The notes: generated by a model from the sequence alone, not told the origin. Positions 7,090 to 15,779 are shown, counted from the stretch's first letter. The stretch: 52,877 nt of DNA from an uncultured Oscillibacter sp. (GCA_900544615.1 UQVS01000016.1:1-52877), one strand, 5' to 3'. Made by a program: numbers and translations.

Positions 7090-8928
7090 TCAGGGCGCAG
7101 ACTGTTCCTTCGCGTGCAGGCGAACCCAGACCTCATGGGCTACATTTTTCGGCAGTACCGCCGCCAGCGCCTCCTCATCGGCTTCCCGGATGGCCCTGAT
7201 GGTGCCGAATGTCTTTCGCAGCTCCGCCTGCCGCTTCGGCCCCAGACCGGGGATGCCGTCCAATACAGAGCGTATGGCGCTTTTGGTGTGATGCTGGTGG
7301 TGATAGGTGATGGCAAAGCGGTGGGTCTCCTCCTGAATCTGCCCGATGAGGGAGAACACCGCCTGATTGTTTACAATGCCGATCTCCCGGCCCTCTGGCG
7401 TGACCAGAGCGCGGGTGCGGTGGCGGTCGTCCTTCACCATACCGAAGATCGGCACGGTGCAGCCGAACTGCTCGGCTACCTCCCGCACGGCGTCGGCGTG
7501 GGTCACGCCGCCGTCGATGAGGAATACGTCCGGCAGGGGCAGGAATTTTTCGTCCCCGTCTGCCGCCCGCTGGAGCCTCCGGCGCAGTACCTCCCGCATG
7601 GAGGCGTAGTCGTCCGGGTGGCCGCTGGTCAGCTCCTTGATCTGGAACCGGCGGTAGGCGGATTTCAGCGGCTTTGTCCCCTGATAGACCACCATGGACG
7701 CCACAATGTCGCTGCTGCCGGTGTTGGAGATGTCGAAGGATTCCATCCGCTTCGGCGGCTGGGCAAGATGCAGCATTTTTTGCAGGACTCCCAGTGTGTA
7801 AGCGGTCTTTTCCTCCACTGTAGTCGCCCGCTGTACCTCCTCCTGTGCGTTGCGGATGGCCATATCCGCCAGCGTGGATTTCTCACCCCGCTGAGGAACG
7901 TGTACCCAGACCTTGCGGCCTGCCCGCTGGGTCAGCGCTTCCGAAAGCTCCTCGCAGTCCCCGGTGTCCACGCACAGCAGGATCTCGTGGGGCAGGATGG
8001 CGCGGGGGAGGTAATACTGGGCGGTGATGGCGGCCAGAAGCTCTGCTGCCGTCTCCTCCATGGGGGAGGTCAGCAGCTCCGTCTCACGCCCCACCAGATT
8101 GCCGTTTTCCATGTGCAGCACGGCGTAGCCACTCTTTCCGGCGCCCCGGAACACGCCCCACACATCCGTGTCGGCGCACAGACCGGCAATGACCGTCTGT
8201 TTTTTGCCCAGAGCGCCGATGGCCTGGATCCGATCCCGCAGCTGGGCGGCCTGTTCAAACCGCAGCGCTTCCGCCTCCCCCTCCATCTCTGCGGTCATAT
8301 CCCGGAGGAGCTGCTTGGAACGGCCTTCCAGCAGCTGGCACGCCTGTTCCATCCGGCGGTCGTATTCCGCCTCTGGCATATCCGGGCGGCAGAAGCCGTC
8401 GCACCGGCCCATGTGGAAGTTCAGGCAGGGGCGCTCTGCGCCGATGTCCCGCGGGAACTGACGGCGGCAGGTAGGCAGCCGCAGCGCCTGACAGACTGCG
8501 TCCAGCGCCTGCCGGGTCTCATATCGCCCGCCGAAAGGGCCGAAGTATCGGGCGCCGTCGTTGGTGGGGCGGTTCACCAGCGTGAATTTCGGGTAACGAC
8601 CCCGGCTGAGCCGCACGAAGGGATAGCCCTTGTCGTCTTTCAGCAGAATGTTGTAGCGGGGCATATGCCGCTTGATGAGGGAGTTTTCCAGCACCAGCGC
8701 TTCAAATTCACTGGAGACGAAAATGGTGTCAAAATGATCCACCTGACTGACCATCTGCCGGGTTTTCAGCGTGTGGGAAGCGCTCTCCTGAAAATACTGG
8801 CTCACCCGGTTTTTCAGCTTTTTGGCCTTGCCCACATAGATGACCTTGCCGGTTTTATCCATCATCAGATAAACGCCGGGCAGCAGCGGCAGGTCGTTGG
8901 CTTTTGCGCGCAGTTCGTCTTTGGTCAA
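7090..8928 (-). CDS. uvrC: UvrABC system protein C (excinuclease)
   Basis: A 612-residue nuclease that makes both incisions in nucleotide excision repair. Domains in order: GIY-YIG nuclease (LPGVYLMMDKTGKVIYVGKA), a short cysteine patch (CLNFHMGRCDGFC), the UVR domain (EALRFEQAAQLRDRIQA), the RNase H-like endonuclease (FDISNTGSSDIVASMVV, LIDGG) and C-terminal helix-hairpin-helix repeats (LDGIPGLGPKRQAELRKTFG). The likely start is TTG at 8928 (TKDELRAKAND), 8 bp after GGGGG; longer in-frame versions contain unrelated residues. It is downstream of, and on the same strand as, HPr, but separated from it by a terminator. Confidence 0.96.
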   Translation of the reverse strand: MTKDELRAKANDLPLLPGVYLMMDKTGKVIYVGKAKKLKNRVSQYFQESASHTLKTRQMVSQVDHFDTIFVSSEFEALVLENSLIKRHMPRYNILLKDDKGYPFVRLSRGRYPKFTLVNRPTNDGARYFGPFGGRYETRQALDAVCQALRLPTCRRQFPRDIGAERPCLNFHMGRCDGFCRPDMPEAEYDRRMEQACQLLEGRSKQLLRDMTAEMEGEAEALRFEQAAQLRDRIQAIGALGKKQTVIAGLCADTDVWGVFRGAGKSGYAVLHMENGNLVGRETELLTSPMEETAAELLAAITAQYYLPRAILPHEILLCVDTGDCEELSEALTQRAGRKVWVHVPQRGEKSTLADMAIRNAQEEVQRATTVEEKTAYTLGVLQKMLHLAQPPKRMESFDISNTGSSDIVASMVVYQGTKPLKSAYRRFQIKELTSGHPDDYASMREVLRRRLQRAADGDEKFLPLPDVFLIDGGVTHADAVREVAEQFGCTVPIFGMVKDDRHRTRALVTPEGREIGIVNNQAVFSLIGQIQEETHRFAITYHHQHHTKSAIRSVLDGIPGLGPKRQAELRKTFGTIRAIREADEEALAAVLPKNVAHEVWVRLHAKEQSAP

Positions 8929-8993
8929 CAGCACCGCCCCCTTTCTTTCCTGTTTCACAGTGTAGCAAACATCCTGCGCCGGTGCAAGTACAT

Positions 8994-9028
8994 AAAAAGA
9001 ACAGCGCCTCCGCCGGGCGGAGACGCTG
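8994..9028 (-). terminator. Terminator of ptsH
   Basis: The stem CAGCG-x-CTCCG/CGGAG-x-CGCTG (9002-9012, 9018-9028) with one mismatch lies 14 bp after the HPr stop. On the minus strand it is followed by GTTCTTTTT (8994-9001). Confidence 0.82.
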
Positions 9029-9041
9029 CCGTTCTTGTTCA

Positions 9042-9305
9042 TTATTCGCCGAAGTTGTCCTTTACCAGATCCACCAGCGCGCCGACAGCTTCCTTTTCGT
9101 CGGCGCCGTCCGCGATCAGGGTGATGGTCGTACCCTTCACGATTCCCAGAGACAGGACGCCCAGCAGGCTCTTGGCATTAACGCGGCGGTCATCCTTTTC
9201 CACCCAGATGCCGCTCTTGAATTCATTCGCCTTCTGAATGAAGAAGGTTGCGGGTCTGGCGTGCAGACCTACCTCGTTATTAACGGTGATTTCCTGTGTG
9301 TACAT
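9042..9305 (-). CDS. ptsH: HPr family phosphocarrier protein
   Basis: An 87-residue HPr. The active-site histidine lies at position 15 in GLHARPATFF and the regulatory serine at position 46 in NAKSLLGVLSLGI. It should therefore accept phosphate from enzyme I for sugar transport and also be a target of HPr kinase for CcpA-mediated control. No other PTS genes are nearby. The ATG at 9305 follows AAAAGGAGAGC. It has its own promoter and terminator. Confidence 0.94.
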   Translation of the reverse strand: MYTQEITVNNEVGLHARPATFFIQKANEFKSGIWVEKDDRRVNAKSLLGVLSLGIVKGTTITLIADGADEKEAVGALVDLVKDNFGE

Positions 9306-9381
9306 GATACAGCTCTCCTTTTCTATACCAAGTAGTTCCTCATCATACCAAAGAGGTTGCTCCACCAGATTTTATATTGCT

Positions 9382-9410
9382 ATCATACATTTTTTTTTGC
9401 CTGCCGTCAA
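9382..9410 (-). promoter_or_regulatory. Promoter of ptsH
   Basis: TTGACG (9405-9410), a 17-bp spacer containing an A-tract and TATGAT (9382-9387), about 75 bp upstream of the ATG. Confidence 0.75.
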
Positions 9411-9464
9411 CAGCGAATTACACAAACATTACGCAAGAAATGACGTACACTTGCATTGAATCAA

Positions 9465-9493
9465 GGGCAGGATTCCCAAAAGAAACCCTGCCC
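9465..9493 (-). terminator. Terminator-like hairpin after rubrerythrin
   Basis: The stem GGGCAGG/CCTGCCC (9465-9471, 9487-9493) with a 15-nt loop lies 23 bp after the rubrerythrin stop. The tail TTGATT is weak. Confidence 0.6.
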
Positions 9494-9516
9494 GCGATGT
9501 CTGCGGAAGCTTCGCA

Positions 9517-10050
9517 TCAATAGTTCTCGGCCTTGATCTGGAAATAGGACTGCGGGTGATGGCACACCGGGCATACGGCGGGGGCTTCCACGGCCAGCTC
9601 CACATGGCCGCAGTTGCGGCAGAACCACAGCACCTTGCCATCCTTTTTGAACACCTCGCCGTTCTTCAGGTTTTCCAGCAGCTTCAGATACCGTTCCTCG
9701 TGGGCCTTTTCGATTTTTGCCACGCCCTCAAACTGAGCGGCCAGCTCCAGAAAGCCCTCTTCTTCGGCAGTGCGGGCCATCCCGGCATACATTTCGCTCC
9801 ATTCCTCATGCTCGCCCGCTGCGGCAGCCACCAGATTTTCAGCCGTGTTTCCGATGCCGCCCAGCGCCTTGAACCACAGCTTGGCGTGTTCCTTTTCGTT
9901 CAGGGCCGTCTCCTGAAATAAAGCCGCGATCTGCTCGTAGCCCTCTTTCTTGGCTTTGCTGGCATAGTAGTCGTACTTGTTCCGGGCCTGAGATTCCCCG
10001 GCAAAGGCGATCCACAGATTGGCCTCCGTTTTGCTCCCCTTCAGTTCCAT
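9517..10050 (-). CDS. rbr: Rubrerythrin
   Basis: A 177-residue peroxide-detoxifying protein of anaerobes. The N-terminal four-helix domain carries the diiron ligands in AFAGESQARNKYDYYA, LFQETALNEKEHAKLW and VAKIEKAHEERYLKLL. The C-terminal rubredoxin-like domain carries CRNCGH and CPVCHHP. It reduces hydrogen peroxide to water in the cytoplasm using electrons passed through rubredoxin. The ATG at 10050 follows AAAGGAGAATGC. Single gene with its own promoter. Confidence 0.96.
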   Translation of the reverse strand: MELKGSKTEANLWIAFAGESQARNKYDYYASKAKKEGYEQIAALFQETALNEKEHAKLWFKALGGIGNTAENLVAAAAGEHEEWSEMYAGMARTAEEEGFLELAAQFEGVAKIEKAHEERYLKLLENLKNGEVFKKDGKVLWFCRNCGHVELAVEAPAVCPVCHHPQSYFQIKAENY

Positions 10051-10100
10051 TGCATTCTCCTTTCAAAATTTCACTAACAGTAGCAATTCCTAATAAAAAG

Positions 10101-10129
10101 ATTATACTGCCGCGGTGGGAAAAGCGCAA
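10101..10129 (-). promoter_or_regulatory. Promoter of rubrerythrin
   Basis: TTGCGC (10124-10129), a 17-bp spacer and a perfect TATAAT (10101-10106). Confidence 0.75.
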
Positions 10130-10213
10130 GCGCGATTTTGCGTGAATTCCGAAAATTCGGACACACTATGCCATGGGTATCGCAATGACGCTATCAATAA
10201 GGAGGGATTCCAT

Positions 10214-10567
10214 GTGAACAGGCGCATTTCTGCGCTTTTGACGGTGCTGGCGATGGTGCTTGCCCTCAGTGCCTGCGGCGACGGGAAGAAAGAGAACGGC
10301 CAGACCCCGCAGGAGCAGCCGAAGCAGGAGGACTCCGTGCTGGGGGAAGGCGGTGCCGACAGCGGTACGGCGGCCCCAGGACAGGATGACCATACCGTGA
10401 CTGCACCCGACACCACGCCGGGGAAGAACCCGGCAGCAGCGGATGACACCCGCCCCTCCGCCGGCACGGACTTGGAGGACATGGCGGAGCAGGCCAGAGT
10501 TCACGACCGGGACGGCGACTTGACGGACGGGGAAAATCCCGTTGCGCCCGGCGCTGACCGGTGGTAA
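10214..10567 (+). CDS. Small hypothetical lipoprotein
   Basis: This 117-residue product begins at GTG 10214, 7 bp after AAGGAGGG; the ATG two bases earlier is followed at once by a stop. It has a lipoprotein signal peptide (VNRRISALLTVLAMVLALSACGDG, with the lipid-modified cysteine in LSAC). A polar, low-complexity tail rich in Gly, Pro, Asp and Gln follows, with no domain recognised. It is probably a membrane-tethered extracytoplasmic protein of unknown role. A palindrome CCGAAAATTCGG (10150-10161) lies in its promoter region. Confidence 0.65.
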   Translation: MNRRISALLTVLAMVLALSACGDGKKENGQTPQEQPKQEDSVLGEGGADSGTAAPGQDDHTVTAPDTTPGKNPAAADDTRPSAGTDLEDMAEQARVHDRDGDLTDGENPVAPGADRW

Positions 10568-10614
10568 CGATCGTTTCAGGAAAACAGGGCGCCCAACGGC
10601 GTTCTGTTTTCTGC

Positions 10615-10643
10615 TTTTCAGAAGGGAATATTTCTGGTATAAT
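10615..10643 (+). promoter_or_regulatory. Promoter of trmO
   Basis: TTTTCA (10615-10620), a 17-bp spacer and an extended -10, TGGTATAAT (TATAAT at 10638-10643). Confidence 0.65.
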
Positions 10644-10742
10644 CCATGTGCCGTGTTTTACAGACAGCGCTGCGGCGGCTTCGGAGACGTTTGCCGGGAG
10701 CCGCCGGACCTGTCTGAACTTTATGGAGCAGGAGGCCCTCTT

Positions 10743-11438
10743 ATGTCCCAGTCTCAGGAATTTACCATGCAGCCCGTTGCCCGGATCCGCAGCGAATTTG
10801 CCGAAAAGTTCGGCGTTCCCCGTCAGAGCGGGTTAGTGGAGGAATTGGAGGCGGAGATCGTTTTTGAACCGGCCTATCGGAATCCGGACGCGCTGCGGGG
10901 ATTGGAGGAGTTTTCCCATGTCTGGCTGATCTGGGTGTTTGACCGGGCGATCCGGGAGACCTGGTCGCCCACGGTGCGGCCGCCCCGGCTGGGCGGCAAC
11001 GCCCGGATGGGAGTTTTTGCCACCCGCTCACCATTCCGCCCCAACCCTATCGCCCTGTCCTGCGTGAAACTGGCGGGTATTCGGCAGACGGCGGACGGGC
11101 CTGTGATCCGGGTTCTGGGCGCTGATCTGGTGGACGGGACGCCCATTCTGGATATCAAGCCCTACATCCCGTATGCGGACAGCCACCCGGACGCTATGGG
11201 CGGCTTTGCGTCTGTCCCGGCGGGGGAGACGCTGGAGGTCGTCATTCCGCCGGAGCTGCTGGCGCGGATCCCGGAAGCGCACCGGGAGGCGCTGCGGGGC
11301 GTGCTGGCGCAGGACCCCCGCCCCCATTACCAGAAAGACCCGGAGCGGATCTACGGGTTCCCCTTTGCGGGAATGGAAGTCCGTTTTTCTGTGGACGGAA
11401 CCCGGCTGACCGTCCGGGACATCCAGAGAATCCACTGA
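10743..11438 (+). CDS. trmO: tRNA (N6-threonylcarbamoyladenosine-37)-methyltransferase
   Basis: A 231-residue TrmO/TsaA-type enzyme, which methylates t6A at position 37 of threonine tRNAs using S-adenosylmethionine. The family signatures FSHVWLIWVFD, GVFATRSPFRPNPIALS and LDIKPYIPYADS are all present, with a C-terminal domain (QKDPERIYGF). The ATG at 10743 follows AGGAGG; the upstream in-frame extension overlaps the lipoprotein gene and the promoter and is not coding. Confidence 0.93.
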   Translation: MSQSQEFTMQPVARIRSEFAEKFGVPRQSGLVEELEAEIVFEPAYRNPDALRGLEEFSHVWLIWVFDRAIRETWSPTVRPPRLGGNARMGVFATRSPFRPNPIALSCVKLAGIRQTADGPVIRVLGADLVDGTPILDIKPYIPYADSHPDAMGGFASVPAGETLEVVIPPELLARIPEAHREALRGVLAQDPRPHYQKDPERIYGFPFAGMEVRFSVDGTRLTVRDIQRIH

Positions 11439-11448
11439 CATATCTTCC

Positions 11449-11486
11449 GGCAGGCTGTTTTTGCAAAAAAACGCCTGCCTTTGCAT
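11449..11486 (+). terminator. Terminator of trmO
   Basis: The stem GGCAGGC/GCCTGCC (11449-11455, 11473-11479) extends through a T5/A5 pairing, with a U-rich stretch after it. Confidence 0.75.
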
Positions 11487-11493
11487 ATTTTCC

Positions 11494-11521
11494 TTGACTT
11501 TGATAAACATAGTGATAAGAT
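11494..11521 (+). promoter_or_regulatory. Promoter of rrf2 with an operator half-site
   Basis: TTGACT (11494-11499) and TAAGAT (11516-11521) are 16 bp apart. The spacer holds ATAAACATA (11503-11511), identical to one arm of the palindrome upstream of cysE, which suggests that the Rrf2 protein also controls itself. Confidence 0.7.
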
Positions 11522-11577
11522 AGGGATTGCGCGCGGCGGCTGCCGCGCATGGAAAAGCTGGAACAGGAGGTGCCTGT

Positions 11578-12006
11578 ATGCTGGTATCAACGCGGGGGCG
11601 TTACGCCCTGCGAATCATGATGGAACTGGCGAAATACGACCGGAACCGCTATATCCCCCTGCCGCTTATTGCGGAAAATCAGGAGGTTTCTGAAAAATAT
11701 CTGGAGAGCATCATTTCCGTTCTGGCCAAGGCGGGACTGGTGGAAGGCCTGCGGGGCAAGGGCGGGGGATACCGCCTGAGCCGGGAGCTGAAGGACTACT
11801 CCGTGGGCGAGATCCTGCGGCTGTCCGAGGGGTCTCTGGCCCCGGTGGCCTGTCTGGACAGAAACAAGAGCGGCTGCCCGCGGGCCGGAAAATGCCAGAC
11901 GCTGCCCATGTGGGAAAAGCTGGACAGCCTCATCAACGGCTATCTGGACAGCGTTTCTCTGGTGGATCTAATCCACCCGGACGCTGAAAATGCGAACGAA
12001 TTTTGA
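11578..12006 (+). CDS. Rrf2 family transcriptional regulator (IscR/CymR-like)
   Basis: A 142-residue regulator starting MLVSTRGRYALRIMMELAKY, the usual Rrf2 winged-helix start, with RGKGGGYRL in the wing. Three cysteines (C92, C100, C106 in CLDRNKSGCPRAGKC) resemble the cluster ligands of IscR, although the first spacing is longer than the common five residues. It is the first gene of the cysE-iscS-iscU-mnmA locus, so it probably senses Fe-S or cysteine status. The ATG follows AGGAGG by 7 bp. Confidence 0.9.
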   Translation: MLVSTRGRYALRIMMELAKYDRNRYIPLPLIAENQEVSEKYLESIISVLAKAGLVEGLRGKGGGYRLSRELKDYSVGEILRLSEGSLAPVACLDRNKSGCPRAGKCQTLPMWEKLDSLINGYLDSVSLVDLIHPDAENANEF

Positions 12007-12013
12007 ATTTTTC

Positions 12014-12051
12014 ATAAACATATTGACAAAGTATGTTTATAGGTATATTTT
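12014..12051 (+). promoter_or_regulatory. Rrf2 operator overlapping the cysE promoter
   Basis: A perfect inverted repeat, ATAAACATA (12014-12022) and TATGTTTAT (12032-12040), flanks TTGACA (12023-12028). That hexamer is the -35 of a promoter whose -10 is TATTTT (12046-12051, 17-bp spacer). A bound dimer would cover the -35. A hairpin (ACCGGTTTCAG/CTGAAACGGT) follows in the leader. Confidence 0.8.
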
Positions 12052-12138
12052 GAGTGTGCGAAGAAATGACCGGTTTCAGCCCCCAACGCCTGAAACGGTT
12101 TGCATTTGGAAGAATTGGACTGAGAGAGGAAACAAAAC

Positions 12139-12915
12139 ATGACGAATTACACGCATCTGCGATCCCAGATGATCCGTCTGCTGGAGCTGCTCCGCTCCAT
12201 CCTGTACCCCGACGTGTTCGACGAACTGGAGGAAGAGCACACGGCGGCGGATCTGGAGACCATGTCCCGGCAGCAGCTTCTGGAGGTCCTCCGGCGGGTC
12301 TATCAGGAGCCGCCGAAATATGAGGACGTGGCGGACGCCCTGTTTGCCAAACTGCCTGCCATCCGGGAGACGCTGGAAACCGACATTCAGGCCGGCTATG
12401 AGGGCGACCCCGCTGCCACCTGCCCGGAGGAGGTCATGCTGGCCTACCCGGCCTTTGAGGCCATCAGCATTTTCCGCATCGCTCATGAGCTGTATCTTCT
12501 GAAGGTTCCCATGCTGCCCCGGATGATGACGGAATACGCCCATTCCCTCACCGGCATCGACATTCACCCCGGCGCCACCATTGGGCCGTACTTCTTCATT
12601 GACCACGGCACCGGCGTGGTCATCGGCGAGACGACCGTCATCGGCGAACACGTGAAGCTCTATCAGGGCGTGACGCTGGGCGCCAAGAGCTTTGCCGTTC
12701 AGGCGGACGGCACACTGGTAAAGGGCAACAAGCGCCATCCCAACATCGGCAGCAACGTGGTTATCTACGCCGGCGCTACCATTCTGGGCGGCGACACCTA
12801 CATCGGTGATAACTGCGTCATCGGCGGCAACGTGTGGCTGACCCACTCCGTGGAACCCGGCAAGCGGGTACTGACCGCACGGGAGCAGACGGAATTTGTA
12901 ACGACAGATATTTGA
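12139..12915 (+). CDS. cysE: Serine O-acetyltransferase
   Basis: A 258-residue enzyme that acetylates L-serine to O-acetylserine, the committed step of cysteine synthesis. The N-terminal helical region is followed by the left-handed beta-helix of hexapeptide repeats (GIDIHPGATIGPYFFIDHG, VVIGETTVIGEHVKLYQGV, GATILGGDTYIGDNCVIGG). The catalytic histidine lies in FIDHGTGVVIGE. The long N-terminus matches the EpsC-type form. It is read from the operator-controlled promoter with iscS 43 bp downstream. Confidence 0.94.
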   Translation: MTNYTHLRSQMIRLLELLRSILYPDVFDELEEEHTAADLETMSRQQLLEVLRRVYQEPPKYEDVADALFAKLPAIRETLETDIQAGYEGDPAATCPEEVMLAYPAFEAISIFRIAHELYLLKVPMLPRMMTEYAHSLTGIDIHPGATIGPYFFIDHGTGVVIGETTVIGEHVKLYQGVTLGAKSFAVQADGTLVKGNKRHPNIGSNVVIYAGATILGGDTYIGDNCVIGGNVWLTHSVEPGKRVLTAREQTEFVTTDI

Positions 12916-12958
12916 AAATTTGGATAGATCATATCGCATTTCAAAGGAGGAACCCGCT

Positions 12959-14143
12959 ATGGTATACGCGGATAACGCTGCAACGACAAAAATGAGCCGC
13001 ACGGCCATCGACGCCATGCTGCCCTACATGGAGACTCATTACGGCAACCCCTCCAGCCTGTACCGGCTGGGGCAGGAGGCCGCCGAAGCTCTGCAAAGCG
13101 CACGGGAGACCGTGGCTGAATGTCTGGGCTGCACGCCCCGTGAGATCACCTTTACCTCCGGCGGCAGCGAGGCGGACAATCAGGCTCTGATCTCCGCCGC
13201 CCGCATCGGCGAGCGCAAGGGAAAAAAGCACATCATCTCCACCGCTTTTGAACACCACGCCATTCTCCACACCCTGAAGAAGCTGGAAAAAGAGGGCTTT
13301 GAGGTGGAACTGCTGCCGGTTGGCCCCATCGGCACCATCACCGCCCAGCAGGTGGCGGACGCCATCCGGCCGGACACCTGCCTGGTCACCGCCATGTACG
13401 CCAACAACGAAATCGGCTCCATCCTGCCTATCGCGGAGATCGGCGCGGTCTGCCATGAAAAAGGCGTCCTGTTCCACACCGACGCCGTGCAGGCTGCCGG
13501 TCACCTCCACATCAACGTGAAGGAGCAGAACATCGATATGCTGTCCCTCTCCGGCCACAAGTTCCACGGCCCCAAGGGTACCGGCGTTCTCTTTGCCCGG
13601 CAGGGCATCCCTCTGACCAACGTCATCGAGGGCGGCGCTCAGGAGCGGGGCAAGCGGGCCGGTACGGAGAATGTCCCCGGCATCATGGGCCTGGCCGCCG
13701 CGCTGAAAGAGGCCTGCGACCATATCGACGAAAACGCCGCAAAGGTCTCCGCCTTGCGGGATCAGCTGATTGCCGGACTTTCCCGGATTCCCCACAGCGC
13801 CCTGAACGGCGACCCTGTCCACCGGCTCCCCGGCAATGTGAACTTCTGCTTTGAGGGCATTGAGGGGGAAAGCCTGCTGCTGCTTCTGGATCAGGCGGGG
13901 ATTTGCGCCTCCTCCGGCAGTGCCTGCACCTCCGGCTCTCTGGATCCCAGCCACGTGCTGCTGGCCATTGGTCGGCCCCACGAGGTGGCCCACGGCTCCC
14001 TGCGTCTGAGCCTCTGCGAGTGGAACACCCAGGAGGATGTGGATCACATTCTCAAGGAAGTCCCCCGGATCGTGGAATATCTGCGGAGCATCTCTCCCGT
14101 GTGGAAAGAGCTGGTTCGCGGCGAGAAGCAGTTCATGCTGTAA
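12959..14143 (+). CDS. iscS: Cysteine desulfurase
   Basis: A 394-residue PLP enzyme that removes sulfur from cysteine as a persulfide for Fe-S assembly and tRNA thiolation. The PLP lysine is K201 in SGHKFHGPKG and the persulfide cysteine is C323 in the loop SSGSACTSGS. The start MVYADNAATTKMS is the standard NifS/IscS start and follows AAAGGAGG by 8 bp. It lies between cysE (its substrate supply) and iscU (its acceptor) in one operon. Confidence 0.96.
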   Translation: MVYADNAATTKMSRTAIDAMLPYMETHYGNPSSLYRLGQEAAEALQSARETVAECLGCTPREITFTSGGSEADNQALISAARIGERKGKKHIISTAFEHHAILHTLKKLEKEGFEVELLPVGPIGTITAQQVADAIRPDTCLVTAMYANNEIGSILPIAEIGAVCHEKGVLFHTDAVQAAGHLHINVKEQNIDMLSLSGHKFHGPKGTGVLFARQGIPLTNVIEGGAQERGKRAGTENVPGIMGLAAALKEACDHIDENAAKVSALRDQLIAGLSRIPHSALNGDPVHRLPGNVNFCFEGIEGESLLLLLDQAGICASSGSACTSGSLDPSHVLLAIGRPHEVAHGSLRLSLCEWNTQEDVDHILKEVPRIVEYLRSISPVWKELVRGEKQFML

Positions 14144-14209
14144 CGGCGCGTTTCGTTTCCCAATATTCAAATCTTTACTTCTGATGATGAACCCAAGGAG
14201 GTTTTCAAT

Positions 14210-14647
14210 ATGGCACTCTATACAGAAACAGTTATGGATCATTTTACCCATCCCCGGAATGTGGGTGAGATTCCCGATGCCAGCGGCGTCGGCGAAGTGG
14301 GCAACGCCAAGTGCGGCGACATTATGAAGATGTACCTGAAGATCAAGGACGACCGCATTGAGGATGCAAAGTTTGAGACCTTCGGCTGCGGCAGCGCCAT
14401 CGCCTCTTCCTCCATGGCCACGGAGCTGATCAAGGGCAAGACCGTGGACGAGGCGCTGGCCGTAACCAACAAGCAGGTGGTGGATGCGCTGGGCGGCCTG
14501 CCTGCCTACAAGCTGCACTGCTCCGTGCTGGCGGAGGAGTCTATCAAGGCGGCTGTGAAGGATTACTATGAGCGCAACAACATCCCTTACGATCACAGCA
14601 AGTTCCCCGACTGTGAGCACTGTGAGGGCGGCTGTCCCATGGTCTGA
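14210..14647 (+). CDS. iscU: Fe-S cluster assembly scaffold IscU/NifU
   Basis: A 145-residue scaffold on which [2Fe-2S] clusters are built. The three cluster cysteines are C35 (with D37, in NAKCGD), C60 (FGCGSA) and C104 (LHCSVLAEE). An extra C-terminal group, C135, C138 and C142 (CEHCEGGC), is common in clostridial IscU. The ATG follows AAGGAGG. Its stop codon overlaps the start of mnmA by one base. Confidence 0.96.
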   Translation: MALYTETVMDHFTHPRNVGEIPDASGVGEVGNAKCGDIMKMYLKIKDDRIEDAKFETFGCGSAIASSSMATELIKGKTVDEALAVTNKQVVDALGGLPAYKLHCSVLAEESIKAAVKDYYERNNIPYDHSKFPDCEHCEGGCPMV

Positions 14648-15711
14648 TGAAAAGGGTATTGATTGCAATGAGCGGCGGCGTTGATTCCAGCGTCGCCGCT
14701 TCCCTCATGCAGCAGCAGGGGTGGGACTGCATCGGCGCTACCATGACGCTGTACCGCAACGAGGACATCGGCATCTCCCGCAGCCGCACCTGCTGCTCGC
14801 TGGAGGATGTGGAGGACGCCCGCAGCGTGGCGCACAAGCTGAATATGCCCTACTATGTGTTCAATTTCTCCGACGAATTCCGCTGTCAGGTCATGGATCG
14901 CTTTGCAGACGCTTATGAGCGGGGGCAGACCCCTAACCCCTGCATTGACTGCAACCGCTATCTGAAGTTCCGGCGGCTCTATGACCGGGCGGCGCTGATG
15001 GGCTGCGACGCCATCGCCACCGGCCACTATGCCCGGATCGAGCGGGAGAACGGCCGGTATCACCTGAAAAAAGCGGTGGATCTCAGCAAGGATCAGAGCT
15101 ATGTCCTCTATATGCTGACCCAGGAGCAGCTGGCCCACACCCAATTCCCTCTGGGCGTTCTGCATAAGACGGAAGTGCGGGCGCTGGCAGACCGGCAGGG
15201 CTTTTTCAACGCCCGGAAGCCGGACAGTCAGGACATCTGCTTCGTCCCCGACGGGGACTATGCGGCCTTCATCCGGCGGCACACGGGGAAGGAGGACGTC
15301 CCCGGCGACTTTGTGGATGAAACCGGCAGGGTGCTGGGCCGTCACAAAGGCATCACCCATTATACCATCGGCCAGCGGAAGGGACTGGGGGTTTCCTCCA
15401 ACGAACCGCTGTATGTAAAGGCCATCGACCCGGAAAGAAATCAGGTGATCCTCAGCGGGAACGATGCGCTGTTTTCCCGGCAGCTGACTGCCGGGGCGTT
15501 CAACTGGATCGCGTGGGATGTGCCGCCCCGGCAGTTCCGGTGCAGCGCCAAGGCCCGCTACCGGCACCCGGAGCAGCCCTGCCAGGTGACGATCCGGGAG
15601 GACGGCACTGTGGAGGTTCTTTTTGACCAGCCCCAGCGGGCCATTACGCCGGGGCAGGCAGTGGTACTCTATGACGGGGACACCGTTCTCGGCGGCGGAA
15701 CCATTTCATAA
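14647..15711 (+). CDS. mnmA: tRNA-specific 2-thiouridylase
   Basis: A 354-residue enzyme that thiolates uridine 34 of Lys, Glu and Gln tRNAs. The PP-loop AMSGGVDSS binds ATP. C99 and C102 (NPCIDCN) and C198 (SQDICF) supply the catalytic cysteines, and TGHYAR is also typical. It starts in the TGATG overlap with iscU, so the two are translationally coupled. The context makes IscS the likely direct sulfur donor. Confidence 0.96.
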   Translation: MKRVLIAMSGGVDSSVAASLMQQQGWDCIGATMTLYRNEDIGISRSRTCCSLEDVEDARSVAHKLNMPYYVFNFSDEFRCQVMDRFADAYERGQTPNPCIDCNRYLKFRRLYDRAALMGCDAIATGHYARIERENGRYHLKKAVDLSKDQSYVLYMLTQEQLAHTQFPLGVLHKTEVRALADRQGFFNARKPDSQDICFVPDGDYAAFIRRHTGKEDVPGDFVDETGRVLGRHKGITHYTIGQRKGLGVSSNEPLYVKAIDPERNQVILSGNDALFSRQLTAGAFNWIAWDVPPRQFRCSAKARYRHPEQPCQVTIREDGTVEVLFDQPQRAITPGQAVVLYDGDTVLGGGTIS

Positions 15712-15735
15712 CCTGCGCTTGTGCAGAGACGCGCG

Positions 15736-15770
15736 GAAGAAGCTTCGGTATTACCGGGGCTTCTTTCTTT
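15736..15770 (+). terminator. Terminator of the rrf2-mnmA operon
   Basis: A stem with arms GGAAGAAGC and GCTTCTTTC and an inner CGGT/ACCG pairing ends in TTTCTTTTATT, about 25 bp after the mnmA stop. Confidence 0.8.
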
Positions 15771-15779
15771 TATTATAAA

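Noticed and set aside
7033..9237. A 734-codon open frame opposite uvrC
   Set aside because: The complementary strand encodes a textbook UvrC; the opposite frame is open only because of GC-rich codon use.
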